Source: Usnea hakonensis
Taxonomy: Eukaryota; Ascomycota; Lecanoromycetes; Lecanorales; Parmeliaceae
DNA: 38,682 nt
Direction of reading: 5' to 3'
Assembly (NCBI GenBank): GCA_013423325.1
Contig: BLJB01000514.1
Span: 1 to 38,682, forward strand
Below, in pieces: positions 10,482 through 21,680 of this stretch. A program made the translations under genes and the position numbers. The notes beneath the pieces are model-generated. The model did not search any database. It saw only the letters and a program-made list of their open reading frames with translations, and was not told where the DNA came from. Position 1 is the stretch's first letter. Each line of letters starts with the position of its first letter.

Positions 10482-11789
10482 ATGTCTTCTTCGGGGCTTA
10501 TAGGTCAGCAGCCAGTTTCTCTAAATGACAAATTGGTGTACAAAGGACTTCTTGAATCATCGCCATCATTTCTCAAGGAGATATCCATGCTTCCCCAAGT
10601 CTCTCACCAGAACACTGGTTCAAGTTTGCTTACCGGTGCATCGATTTCGATCGTCTTAATCATGATCATCACTTGCTCCCGCCTCTTGGTCCGAAAGTTT
10701 CGCTTGCGTGCTTTCGGCCTCGATGATATGGCTATCGTTCCCGCCTGCTTTGGCTGTGTGGCATATTTAGCACTTGGTATAACATCCGAACGTATTGGAT
10801 GCTTGGGGCAGCACATCTATAACTGTACTTATGAAGAGTATGGCTATTTCTATGTGGTTAGTCAACTACGCGTTCCGATTTTCTACAGTCACTTTCTGAA
10901 GATTAACGCCTATAATACAGATGGAACAATGCGCATTCCCCATCTTCGCCTTCACGGTGTTTCAAGTCAAAATATCCATCGTACTTCAGAACCGAAGGAT
11001 AACAGGCATGACCTCTAAAAGGTGGCAAATTACGCATTGGATATATCTCGCCATGTTCATATCCACCTTGCTTATACTGGTCTGCATCAACACCTTTATC
11101 TGCTCGCCTGTCGCGACAGGGTTCATGTTGCAAGCCATCGCCGAGGTCCCTGATCCTCGAACTATCAAGTGCTTAGATGCCTCAGCAGTCTATACGGCAA
11201 CAAGAGTCCTTCACATTCTCACCGACTGGTTTCTGCTCCCCATACCACTCATTATCATTTGGCAACTGAAGATGTCGCTTGGAAGAAAAATACGATTGAT
11301 GTCGATTTTCTCTGTCGGCTTTATTTCAACTGTTGCTAGTATAGTAGCTTTTGTTTTAAATAGTCGACTCGGCCCTGACGTTACATGTGAGCCCTTCGAT
11401 TATCAAGAATCAAAGGAGCAGTGATGTTTGTATTCTAACGCAGTGCAGATCAGATCGCCACAATTGGCGTGTGGGACGGCATTGACATCTTCTTCGCTAC
11501 GGTTGTCGCCTCCTTCCCAGCTCTGAATGGCATTCTTGATATATTTCTTCTTCGCTTGAAGACATGGGATTCCTCATCGAGCACGTCTCTACTTAAAAGA
11601 CTACGCATGTTTGACTTATCGTCTCAGAACTCTAGGCACAATAGAACCCGGCTTACAGATGGAGATACTAGGAAACGGTTCCATGTTAGTGCGATGGGAC
11701 GGAATCGGTCGAATTCTTTAGATCCGTTTGAGGAACCTATTTTGCGTCAGGAGTTGGATGTTGAGCTTCAACGCCCAGTACAGCATTAG
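10482..11789 (+). CDS. PTH11/rhodopsin-like integral membrane protein
   Basis: Three exons give one protein: 10482-10856, 10921-11386 and 11449-11789 (introns 64 and 62 bp; a second possible acceptor lies inside the first intron). The layout follows the fungal rhodopsin-domain (PTH11-like) family: a first membrane helix before TCSRLLVRKFR, the motif FGLDDMAI, an extracellular Cys-containing loop (CLGQHIYNCTYEE), several further helices (IYLAMFISTLLILVCINTF, LLPIPLIIIWQL, FSVGFISTVASIVAFVL), and a polar C-terminal tail. The family is mostly uncharacterised; some members are cell-surface receptors. The N-terminal segment (KLVYKGLLESSP) is shared with the broken copy at 13.5-14.3 kb. No lesion is seen. 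The exact second splice acceptor is uncertain. Confidence 0.75.
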
Positions 11790-13525
11790 GGAAGAGGCAA
11801 ATATTTGTATAGCGAAATGTATGTTGTACTGGAGCTAAATTCAAGAGGTGAGAGGAGGCTCTACGTTGCTTCTATCTTGCTATCCACCTCTTCACTGCTA
11901 TGTGGGGTTCCAAGAAGCGTAGGGTAATAAAAGAGTAGGGTGTGTGACGAACAAGAAAATCGGTTGCGTGAGATCACAAAATGATTAGGTGGCAAACAGC
12001 CCTACAGCCCGTCACTGTACTAGTGGCTTGGCAAGCGCACTACATGTATTACTATTCGGCCACTATACGCTTTACCCGATTGAGGACTAACGTGGCCACC
12101 TTACCGTGTTCGGTAGTTCACATAGGTTCCATGGGGGCCAAGCCACTATAATTCCAACACACGCCTAAGCAGTGTTGGCGTATCTGCCGGCAACCAACGA
12201 ATATGTCGTATACTGCATGGCGGTGCTCACCAGCGCCCGTTGGTATACCAGAACCAAAGGGATTCCTTGGCGGCGGAGGAGATGAACCGACGAGCGCTGG
12301 AAGGAAAAGAGAAGGCGCTAGGAGTCGAGCATCCAAAGACATTAGCCAGCGTTTACTGCCTTGCCTACCTGTTTCATACTCAACAACAGTACCACGATGC
12401 TTATGCAAAGAGCTGACCGAGGCGCAGAGTGCATGTATCCGTGGTTATTAGAAGTTCGAGGCATTTTGCTTATACTCTACAGAAATGAAAGCAATACAGC
12501 ATGGCGTGTAATACCTTTCCGTCGTGACCATGGCCTCTACATTTGATATACAGAAATCGGACGTGTATGATACGGATATCTCTGTTTTTATTGAGGATCG
12601 ATCACACCTTGAAATAGCCAAAAGGCCTCAGCGATCTCATCTAGCCTACGGAGTATATACCGCATTGAGCAGTTCGCTCGATGGTCGATTCAACGATCCT
12701 GTTCGCACGAATAGACCTTCACGAACCATTTTCCCGAAATCGTATGGGATTACTACTCCAGACTTTCCGTCCAGTTCACTGATGACCACTTTTATTAAAA
12801 CAAACTTTTTCATAAAAATATGACGCCCCGTCGAATGTCTTTCTCCGCGCTCGGAGCCCCACCGACGACATCAACCATCAGGTCAAACCTGATCGAGGAA
12901 AGGGAAAAGCGTATGTGATGTGCCAGTATTGTAACGGAGGGAGTACCTGTCAATCTAGACCTATCTGCTATGATAATCTTATTTCCGCCTCAGAGTAAAG
13001 CGAAGCACCATAATGATTGTGCTAGATCTTTGGTTGAAAAAGTTTGCGGTGAGTCATTGAAGGTCCACGAATTATGCGGAAATAAATTTAATGCAGATCT
13101 CATTGGTGCAAAATTGCTAAAGATAGCTATCTAAAGCTACGTTGCGCGTTTACTTCTTCATTTTCCTCCTGCCTACCCTTTCGACTTTCCAATAAATCCA
13201 CCCCTACATACTCTACATTTCATTACCACCCATCAATTATTCCCTTTCCATATCCCATCGATCTATCCTCTAAATATCACGGATACCGTGTCCTGCTTCG
13301 GTTTCATCCTCACTTCTATATAGAAATCTTCAGCCTTTTTTCAGCTTTTCAGGCCTGCTCACTTTTCTCTTCTCATCACTTGGACCGAAACCTCCCACAT
13401 TTTGACCTGTTCTCTCCCCTTCATTCACCACAATCAATACTCTCCGGACTTCTCTGACCTGCCTTCTCTCCCTCACTCAACACAAGAAGCATCTGCCGCA
13501 ATGACGACTTTCCTACCCTCACCAA
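11790..13525. other. No gene recognised apart from a DUF3435 scrap
   Basis: Frames here (12118-12408 minus, 12203-12451 plus, 12524-12823 plus) have no recognisable domains. The only identifiable piece is the short recombinase-gene match at 12407, listed separately. The 13150-13480 stretch is C/T-rich. Confidence 0.4.
12407..12441 (+). repeat. Short fragment of a DUF3435 gene
   Basis: Bases 12407-12432 match 4100-4125 of the recombinase gene exactly over 26 bases, and the match continues to 12441 with a few mismatches. The reading frame is the same (KELTEAQSA, then IR). Nothing on either side matches the recombinase gene, so it is a very small relic of another copy or an insertion of filler DNA. 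Confidence 0.6.
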
Positions 13526-14301
13526 ACGTTATCAGAGGCACCGGGAGTAGGAACCGGTCGGTAATGATACGTAACGCTCGGGTGGCGAAGCCCAAGGCCT
13601 TCTGATCTAGACATCTGATAGAATGAGGGTCTGAAACTTCGGCAATAGATTGCAAGGTAAAGTAAGTTGGAATGGGCGAGCACGCAAAGATGTTGCTGAG
13701 TACACATATCGGCAGCAGGCAGAAGAGGATGGCAAGATAAATTCAGTGCGCGACCTGCCATCTTTTAGAGGTCATCCCAGTGATCCTTGGGTTTGCTAAT
13801 GTGATGGATATTTTGATTGTGAATACGGTAATGTTCCAAACGGGGAAGGTGCAATGCGCCAACTTTATAAAGACAGACTATCAGCAAAATTGAAATCTGT
13901 AAGACAGCTCAAGATGGTTTACTGACTTCGTAGAACCATCGAAGTTCCTGATATGTGCCATCGTAAACGTGTTCTCCGAGGCAGCCTTTTGCCTCTGTGG
14001 CGATATTGATGCTTCAATATGTCACACAGCCAATTGCGGCAGGGATGATGACCATATCATCGGCACCGAAAGCATGCGTGCGGTACTTGCGAACCCAGAG
14101 ACGGGTGCAGGTAATAATTGATGCAAATGCAAGTGCGAAAAACGTCCCAATGATCGCCCTAGGGGCTTTGTTCTCGTGAGGTGCGCCTGGCGGAGGTGGA
14201 TTCACCTTTGACAGCAGGGGACTCGTCTCCAGAAGAGCCTTGTAGATCAGCTTGTCGTCATGAGTGACAGGCGGGAGGCCCAGAAGCACTGAGGTTGCCA
14301 T
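13526..14301 (-). pseudogene. Broken inverted paralogue of the PTH11/rhodopsin-like gene
   Basis: Starting at ATG 14301 on the minus strand, the protein tracks the gene at 10482: DKLIYKALLETSP, then TCTRLWVRKYR, then FGADDMVIIPA and CLGEHVYDGTYQE. An in-frame TGA (14014-14016) interrupts it just after GCVTY, and the homology continues beyond it in the same frame. A later block (AEVSDPHSIRCLD, RFLLPVPLIT) matches the third-helix and loop region of the intact gene, in changed frames. Homology stops near 13526, so the last helices and tail are missing. It is a duplicated, truncated pseudogene in the opposite orientation to its intact relative. Confidence 0.75.
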
Positions 14302-15454
14302 TTCGCAGTTGAGAGTCTTGCTTTGGTGTTAGAGAAGGATAGCTGTGACCACAACTCGCAGTATGAGTTTTGAATATGATGAGGGAAGATGATTAAAGAT
14401 AGCAGAATCGTTGTAGAGAATGGAGAAAAAAGGTGCAGTACATATTCGGCTGACGCGAGGGTTGCATCGTGCCATGGCGTATATCGGCATCTACACAAGA
14501 GCGCCCGAGATCAGCAACATGACTATGGGCAAGCAGGAAGGCTGAAAATGAAACATGCGCAGTGAGTCTCTTTTTTTTTTGTGTAAACTTCAGTGTCTTA
14601 AGCCTGACGACTGCTTTTGGCAAGATGGGTGCCTCTCAATGTGCAGCCTGCACCTTGTTGCAGCTTTGGCTAGAAGGCCAGGAAAGGAATTCCATTGATC
14701 TGCATAATGCATACTTTATGAGGTTGCTCATCACCATTCTGAGCCTTGAGCTTTGAGCTTATGCAAGATAAATGCATCTCGCGCCTTGTTCTCGCATGAT
14801 CAATCATGACTGACATGAAACGCTCATTCTGCTGTACAGCGTAAGTACTTAACATACTTGCGGCCTACGGATTAACACCGGCTCCCCACCTTCGGCACCT
14901 TGGGGGAAGGCATCCGTCGTCCGGCCAGAATGCGCTAAAATCTCACCATCACGGAGATGAGGCTCGGGCAAAACCTGATAGGACCGTAACTCTCAACTGT
15001 TCGTTATCGTTGTGATGAAGCACACTCAGACAATCCCGACACACCGGTCTCAGCGTCTTCATGCCAGCAATGCTCGTCTCTGTCATTGGTTCGGTTCTAT
15101 TCATCACTCTTTTTCAAAAAAAAACGGAAAAAAACGGAAAAAAAAAAACAAGGCAACAAGGCGATCAATCGCTTGCGACTCAAGAAGTCTTGCCCCACCA
15201 CTCTCCGCTCGTCTATGCGGATACTGTGTGGATACAATATGCAGAGTTCCACACCTGATCCGTCAGGGAAGTCTCATCGGCTCATGTGGCTGTTGAGGAG
15301 ATAGTCTATCTCCGGCGAAATGCATGTACTAGCGTGCCAAGGCTATATGGCATTCTGCCTATTTCCTCAGATACCCTGCTATCGCGTGAGCGGCGACCTG
15401 TTACATCAGATTTCTTTGCATCGTCTTTCAATTTGGATCCAGCCAGACATCATC
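14302..15454. other. Intergenic region with homopolymer tracts
   Basis: No gene is recognised. A run of 11 T lies at about 14570-14580. An A-rich stretch at 15116-15150 repeats aaaaaaacgg twice before a run of 11 A. The right half is the upstream region of the transporter gene. Short frames here have no motif. Confidence 0.4.
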
Positions 15455-17135
15455 ATGAGTGCTCCTCAGAACCTACTACCGATCCACACGTCAAAGGGTG
15501 CGGATAAGGAAGACAGCGATATTGGTGGGCAAGATACGCCGGGTCCTACGATGGTCCCATCTCACTTCTTATGTACCAAAATCAAAACCCAAGCTGACTC
15601 TTTGGTAGACATGGGATGGTCCCCAAGATCCTACAAATCCACTCAATTGGGAAGCCCGTCGCAAATGGATAAATGTGTTCCTCATCAGCTTTCAGGCCTT
15701 CCTCTCACCTATGTCTTCGACCATTTTGGCAGTGGCAACCCAGTCAATCGCAGCAGACTTCCACCTCACCAACGTATACACGCCTGCCCTTCCAGTAGGC
15801 ACCTACGTCTTAGGCCTAGGTCTGGGACCATTGTACCTTGCCCCTTTGTCTGAGATGCGCGGAAGACGCATCGTATATCTTATCAGCTTCTTGCTGTTTA
15901 CAATATTCAACGTTGGCTGTGCTCTTGCGCCAAACATCGTCGCACTCTCGATCTTGCGGTTTTTAGCCGGTACTTGTGGCTCTGCTGGACCAACTCTTGG
16001 GGGGGCGTCTATTGGTGATATGTTCGTGCGACAAGAGCGAGGCAAGGCTCAATCGCTCTATGCTTTGGGACCTACTGCTGGTCCAGTAGTAGGCCCACTG
16101 GTTGGAGCCTTTATTATTGATCGCACTCGTGGCTGGAGATGGCTCCTATGGATTATTGTCATAGCGTCTGGACTAACGGTAGTGTCATCTTCAGTGCTAC
16201 TCAGAGAGACATATGGGCCTTTTTTGTTGCTTGCAAAGGCAAAGAGAGCCGGGAGGCCTACTGGCGTATCTGATGAACGCAAGTTAAGCTTCTTACGGTC
16301 CGTGTTCAGCTGCAACATCAAACGGCCTTTCCAGTTGCTTTTCTTCTCACCCATATGTACGTGTATGAGTTTATACATGGCACTGTAAGTAGCAATTCCA
16401 TCCCGTGAAGTTACCCTTCTCGGTCGAGGCTTACTTATTAGTGTTTATGGCATCTTATACCTGCAGCTTGTCACAATACCTCTGCTCTATGGGCCTGAAC
16501 GGGTTTATGGCTTATTCTCTTACCGCTGGCAGAATGGCCTTACGGGTCTTGCGTACCTCAGTTCCGGCCTTGGCACCATCTTTGGAACCTTCATTTGCGC
16601 GAGATATTCTAATCAATCTTACGCTTTCATGCAACAGCGTCACCTCCACAAGACCGGTTCAGACGAAGCTAAGCCCGAGAACCGTATGCCATTCTTGCAG
16701 ATCGGGATGGCCTTGGTCCCAGTGGGTCTTATAGTCTTTGGCTGGACAGCAGAAAAGGAAGTGCATTGGGTGTTGCCATTGCTTGGAGTAGTCATCTTCT
16801 CCACTGGTATGCTAATGGCCTATGTTTCCATCCAAACATATGTGGTGGATGTATACGAAGAGTACGGCGCGAGTGTTCTTGCTGCAGTGATTGTAGCCCG
16901 ATGCACAACATCGTGCGTTTTCTCCGTCACGGGATTTCAGCTGTACAAGGCCTTAGGTTACGCTTGGTGAGTTGTCGCCTCCCATCCCAGCTCTCTCGTT
17001 CAAGATCTCCTTGACTGACTTTGGCTACAACTAAGGGGTACTATGGTGATAGCTTTTGTTTGCATTGCTATGCTACCCATCCCAACAGTTCTATTCTTGT
17101 TTGGGGCTCGGTTGCGGGCAAGCATTCCCAAGTGA
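15455..17135 (+). CDS. MFS drug/metabolite exporter (DHA1-like), apparent frame break
   Basis: Exons 15455-16384, 16442-16966 and 17036-17135 encode about 517 residues if one base near 15607-15608 is discounted. Diagnostic DHA1 features are present: the pre-helix motif TWDGPQDPTNPLNW, motif A-like LSEMRGRRIVY, the helix-4 Arg region RFLAGTCGSAGPTLGGASIGD and motif C-like LGPTAGPVVGPLVGAFI, within an overall 12-helix layout. These are plasma-membrane proton-coupled exporters. It sits beside the PrpD, citrate synthase and CAD-like genes, so it probably exports their product. The N-terminal tail (ATG at 15455) and the WDGP segment are in different frames: a TAG at 15606-15608 stands exactly where LV should run into TW. 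This could be a one-base insertion, a sequencing error, or an unmodelled short intron whose acceptor is that TAG. Confidence 0.8.
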
Positions 17136-17520
17136 ATCATGCACATCCTTTACGCCACGTCCTTCAACGCTGCGAAGCTTTTTAGCTTATGTGCGAACAC
17201 TTGCTGCCAAGCCCTCATCCTAGAGTAGAATGACTATAGCATTAGGATGATGAAATTGGACAGGACGTTTATTCAAATCGCAACTGAAGACGAGGACAAA
17301 CAAGCAAAAGGCTTTCGATGTCTTCGTTTTTCGCACTAGCAGATTTGATGACTGCAGTCACTGCTATCAATCTCGCCCTTTAATCACTGATCGTCATGCG
17401 AAAAAGCAAACAGTGTGACAGGTATATTTCACTTAGTCTGCTAGAACAAGCCTCTGAGGATAGAAGGATGTCATAGAAATTGAGGAACTTATTGCCATCA
17501 CTCTGTACTAATACTACTGC
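17136..17520. other. Convergent intergenic region
   Basis: This is the 385 bp between the 3' ends of the exporter (plus) and the PrpD homologue (minus). It holds no coding frame of interest and presumably the two transcription termination regions; no specific signal is identified. Confidence 0.5.
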
Positions 17521-19073
17521 TTAATGTGATGACTGAGTCTGGAAAAGATCCACGAAGTCGTGGACCAACGCGTCGTCCTTCTCAACTGCTGCTAGCACCT
17601 CGTCAATACACTCATCGCGAAGAACGACTCGTGCATTTTTTCTAAACTTCCGCCCCAGCTCCTCCAGCGTATTCAGCCTGTCAGGATGTCCGATTGGATA
17701 CTCGATCACGACTTCATCCAACTTGGAGCCACCTTTGAGCCCGATCTGGACGGCGTTGGAGCAAGTCCGTTTTTCCGGATCGTAGTAATCCCTCGTGAAT
17801 TGCTCATCTCTCACCATTTGGATCTTCGCGCGCAAGTCATCTACGCGCGGATCAGAGGCCCACGGCGAGTCATTCGTGTAATCTTTTGTCTCGATGACTT
17901 CTCCCTTGAGTAGGATAACCGCAACGATGTATTGCAGACAATGATCGCGGTCCGCCGCGTTCCTTAAGGGACCGGCTTTGTTGATGATCGTGCAAGCAGG
18001 GCCTGGGTGCGGATCTTGATTTCTTCGACGTCTGTCTCGGCGCTGAGATCTTTTTCTTTTAGCATCTCGACCACTCGTAAGGTTGCTTGCACCGCGGAAA
18101 TAGCGTGACCTTCCGCGGGTATCAACTTGAAGCCGACATTCTGAATTACCCAAGACGTATACTGCCGTCGAAATACGAACTCTTTGCCCTTGAAAAGCCG
18201 AGAGTGAAATCCCCATTTCGAATCAGTTAGAACGGTCGGTGCCCCCGGTTGATCTTTGGCCGAAAGCATCGCCATTTGGACCGCACGTATACACGCATCG
18301 CCCGTGGCCCAGCCTTTTCTAGGCCCCACATTTGGAGAGTGACGAAACGTACGTAATGGATGACCATCCTGGAACACTTGCGAGAGCGCCGCTAGGGTTT
18401 GAGCTTGCGAGCAGCCCAGGAACCAAGACACGAGCGCGGTGGAGGCGACTTTGACTAAAATAGTATGGTCAAGGCCGACGGCATTAAAGGAATTCAGCTC
18501 TTGGAGGCCGCCTTGGATTTCGTATACTTTGATCAGAGCCTCGAGGAGCGTGCGGATTGTCATCTTGGGGCCTGGAGTGTTGATGGCATATCCGGTGACA
18601 CTTCCAAGAAGTTCTCCATTTGCAGCGATGCTACGACTGATCCAATCGGCCACTGCAATTAGCGATCCAAGATTGTCCGAAGGGTGACCCCATTCGGCTC
18701 CAGGGTAGGCGTCGTTGTGATCCAGGTAGCGGATGAGCGACCCCAGATCGAAAGCACCTTTGACAGGGTCCAATTGGTATGAGGTACCTGGCAGTCTGAA
18801 TCCATTGGGTAACGTGGTGTTTGGAACCGTTGGGCCGATGATGGATGCGCATTCAGGACTACTGTGTAGAGTCTCGAGGGCGCAGCCCAAAGCATCAAGC
18901 AACGCGAGTCGACCGCGCGCCCAAGCTTTGGGGCTGTCAATCTGGTAATGGAAGACGTATGTGGTAATATCTATGAGCACTTGGTCGTAAAATTCGTAGA
19001 ATTCTCTGCTTACGGAGGTCAAAGCCATATTCGTGTGAGTGTGACCGGAGAAGATTGAAGTTGAGCTTCTCAT
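17521..19073 (-). CDS. 2-methylcitrate dehydratase-like enzyme (MmgE/PrpD), apparent frame break
   Basis: Translation from ATG 19073 (or the better placed ATG 19028, MALTSVSREF) gives a full-length PrpD, about 500 residues. Family signatures include LALLDALGCALETL, the Asp/His-rich RYLDHNDAYPGAEWGHPSD, GWATGDACIRAVQMA, NAADRDHCLQYIVAVILL and FTRDYYDPEKR. PrpD dehydrates 2-methylcitrate; in fungal secondary metabolism homologues dehydrate longer alkylcitrates. It diverges from the citrate synthase gene, a usual arrangement for co-expressed cluster partners. The reading frame changes between 17990 and 18000: residues up to IRTQALLA are in one frame and TIINKAGPLRNAADRD in another, with no room for an intron. 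A one-base deletion or a sequence error explains it. Both halves are well conserved, so any loss of function is recent. No intron is seen. Confidence 0.85.
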
Positions 19074-19700
19074 ACTTCAGTGGCAAGCGAAGCTCTTTCT
19101 AATGTCGTACTGTATTGTAACATAAATTTAAATAACTGTATTATTATAATGCCGAAAACAAAAGACAAGGATGAAGGAGCATGCATGCTGACTGCAAAGC
19201 TGAGAGTCTGCATGGAAGTAGCGAATGTCTATCAATGTATTCTCCAAAAAAGCCGTGTCATACGATGTCACCTGGCTCCCGAATATCCAATGAGCCATTC
19301 GAGCGGCTATTGCATTATGCGTCTGGTACTAGTACACGATGCAACTCGCCTTCCTACAATCCTTCCTACAATGCCCGACTCTAGCATGAAACGCTCTTTG
19401 GGTTAAATCGGCTGACCGCCTCAAGTATCTCGCCACCAGGCTCTGGCTGATGCACGGGAACGGACGAGAATCATCCTGCGCCGCAATAACCGAGAGAACA
19501 GCAAACTTGTTGATGACTTCAATTAGTAGCCTTGTGTACAGCGAGGCTCCTGGTGAGGGCTCTTAGCTGTCTATCATGCTACTAAACCCAGCAAATCCTT
19601 TCCCGTTCATTCAGAGCCATCACTCTTATATCGATATCCGTCAGAACCTCTTGTCATTTTCTCCACAGTGGGCAGGCGAGGCCAAGCAATCAATGTTGAT
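19074..19700. promoter_or_regulatory. Divergent promoter region between PrpD-like and citrate synthase genes
   Basis: About 630 bp separates the two divergently transcribed starts, which would allow shared control. It contains a small direct duplication (ccttcctacaat with a partial neighbour, about 19351-19372). A good splice-acceptor-like string (ttctccacag, ending at 19667) lies just before the citrate synthase frame opens, so a short 5' exon could lie here. No transcription-factor site is assigned. Confidence 0.4.
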
Positions 19701-21348
19701 ATGTTTCTTTCGCAGAACCATGTTGTCTTCAAGCTTTACGCATTTCTCAAAGACCTTATCGCCTGGCCACAGCAACATATCTACCACAGGACTTCCGAAT
19801 CGCCCTCGGGTACGCTCGAGGTGATCGATCACCGCACCGGCAACCACTATCAGCTAGCAATCTCTGACAACGCCATCCATGCTACAGATCTTCAGGCTGT
19901 GAATGGTGGAACTGGATACAATTTGGCGGATCGTATGAGGAGTAGCCTTCGGGTCCTGGATCCCGGCTTTCAAAATACAGCTGTGATGAAGTCTAGGATC
20001 ACGTTCGTGTAAGTGACTAGTTGCACTTCGCTCGCCAAATCATAAAAGAATCTGATGATTGGCCCTTGTTGTAGGGATGGAATCAAGGGTACCATCCATT
20101 ACAGAGAACAGTCAATCGATGATCTGTTTGACAAACACAGTTTCGAGGAAGTGGCTCACCTTCTAATCTGGGGTCACCTACCTAGTGTAGTCGAGAGAGA
20201 GAATTTCCGCATGGCTCTTGTAAAATCTCTTCAACCTCCATCTGTCGTTCTAGAAACTATCGGGGGATTTCCGTAAGGCCCTCGAATGAGTCCAGATCAG
20301 GAGAAAATCACTTATGAATTGGTATAGGCCCGAAGCACCCCCTTTCTCCATGGTGCTTGCTGGTTTAGCTGCATATGCCGCTTCGGATCCCAGTAGTATT
20401 CCGACAGAAGTTGGAGATGCGACTCTCTATCCGGGCAAGGTTGATGTTGTGGACAAAGCTATTGTTCGCACAATATCCTCTATGGCCGCTATTATCGCGC
20501 TCGTCTATTGCCATCAGCATAACAGGCTCTTTACCCCACCTGTCCTTGAGAAACCGTTCATCGACAATGTACTAATTATGATGGGATTTGTGGAAGATGG
20601 TACCAAGATGCCAAGTCCCAAAGTCGTCGGAATCCTCGAAAGCCTCTGGGTACTGTATTGCGATCACGAAATGACAAACTCAACAGCGGCCTTCCTTCAT
20701 GTCGCCTCAACGCTCGCGGATCCTATCTCGTGCTGTTCAGCATTTATTGCCTCGGGCAATGGTCCACTTCATGCCGGTGCCCTTGACCTTGCATACAAGG
20801 CTTTTGCGCGCTTGGGGACGCCAGACAAGGTCCCTGCGATGATCTCCGATATAAAAGCTAAGAGATATCGACTTTTCGGCTATGGTCATCGGATCTATAA
20901 AACCGTGGACCCTCGAGTCAAGTTCATTAGGGCCATGCTGGACGAACTTCGCGATGAGACTGCTCATAATCCGTTACTTGTTGTCGCCATGGAGGTTGAC
21001 AGAATTGCTTCTCAAGATCACTATTTCACGTCTCGAAATTTGAAGACAAATGCCGACTTGTACGGATGCTTCGTGTATACCGCTCTGTAAGCCTGTGATA
21101 TCCTCTCTCCAGTAGCAAGATCCAGAATGACTGCTCACACTGCAAACCCATAGCGGATTCGAACCCGAGATAATTGCTGCCCTGGCTATGCTATCGAGAA
21201 TGCCGGGAGTGATGGCACACTGGCGTGAGACTATGAGTAGGTCAACATATCTCTCTCTCAAAGCAGAGCTGATATTCTACACCAAGTCGAACAGCAACCT
21301 CGACTTTGGCGTCCGCAACAAGTTTATGTTGAACCCAATGTTAGGTAA
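19701..21348 (+). CDS. Citrate synthase-like enzyme (alkylcitrate synthase candidate)
   Basis: Five exons join in frame: 19701-20008, 20075-20272, 20328-21086, 21154-21236 and 21287-21348, giving 469 residues with no stop or frame break. The citrate synthase fold is clear: LEVIDHRTG near the N-terminus, TFVDGIKGTIHYR across the first splice, FPPEAPPFSMVLAGL across the second and LWRPQQVYV at the C-terminus. The three catalytic residues are present: His in GNGPLHAGA, His in GYGHRIYKTVDPR, Asp in TNADLYG. Such enzymes condense an acyl-CoA with oxaloacetate. Divergence from primary citrate synthase and the PrpD and CAD neighbours point to an alkylcitrate pathway; substrate length cannot be read from the sequence. 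The start is uncertain: ATG 19701 is the first in frame, and an upstream exon ending in the acceptor at 19667 is possible. No peroxisomal C-terminal signal is present. Confidence 0.88.
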
Positions 21349-21680
21349 TACGTAGACAGCAAAGATTCGCATAGGATAGATGGACTGGGGAATAGGGACA
21401 AGAAGTGTTGCGTTGCATCATTGAGTGGGATTTCTCTGTAGAACGTCGTGCAAGGAATATCTAGACTTCAATGCCACTTATTAGCCATTCATATTATCTA
21501 TTAGAGACATTGTGCCAGAGGATACTTGTACTGATTCCATAAGTATTCTGGATCGAATGCAAACGCTGCAAAAACTTACCTTCGACGCCGTGATTACCCG
21601 ACACAACGAGTTCCAAGGCTGATGATACATGCAGCCTGACAACGCGCCTACAGCCTTACAGTGGCCATTGAAAGAGGGAG
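21349..21680. other. Intergenic region
   Basis: 332 bp between the citrate synthase stop and the first PEBP-like coding sequence. It would hold the terminator of one gene and the promoter of the next. No start codon in frame with the PEBP homology is found here. Confidence 0.4.

Noticed and set aside
15113..15150. A-rich tract resembling a retroposon tail
   Set aside because: No LINE or SINE sequence precedes it and no target-site duplication is visible; probably a simple homopolymer expansion.
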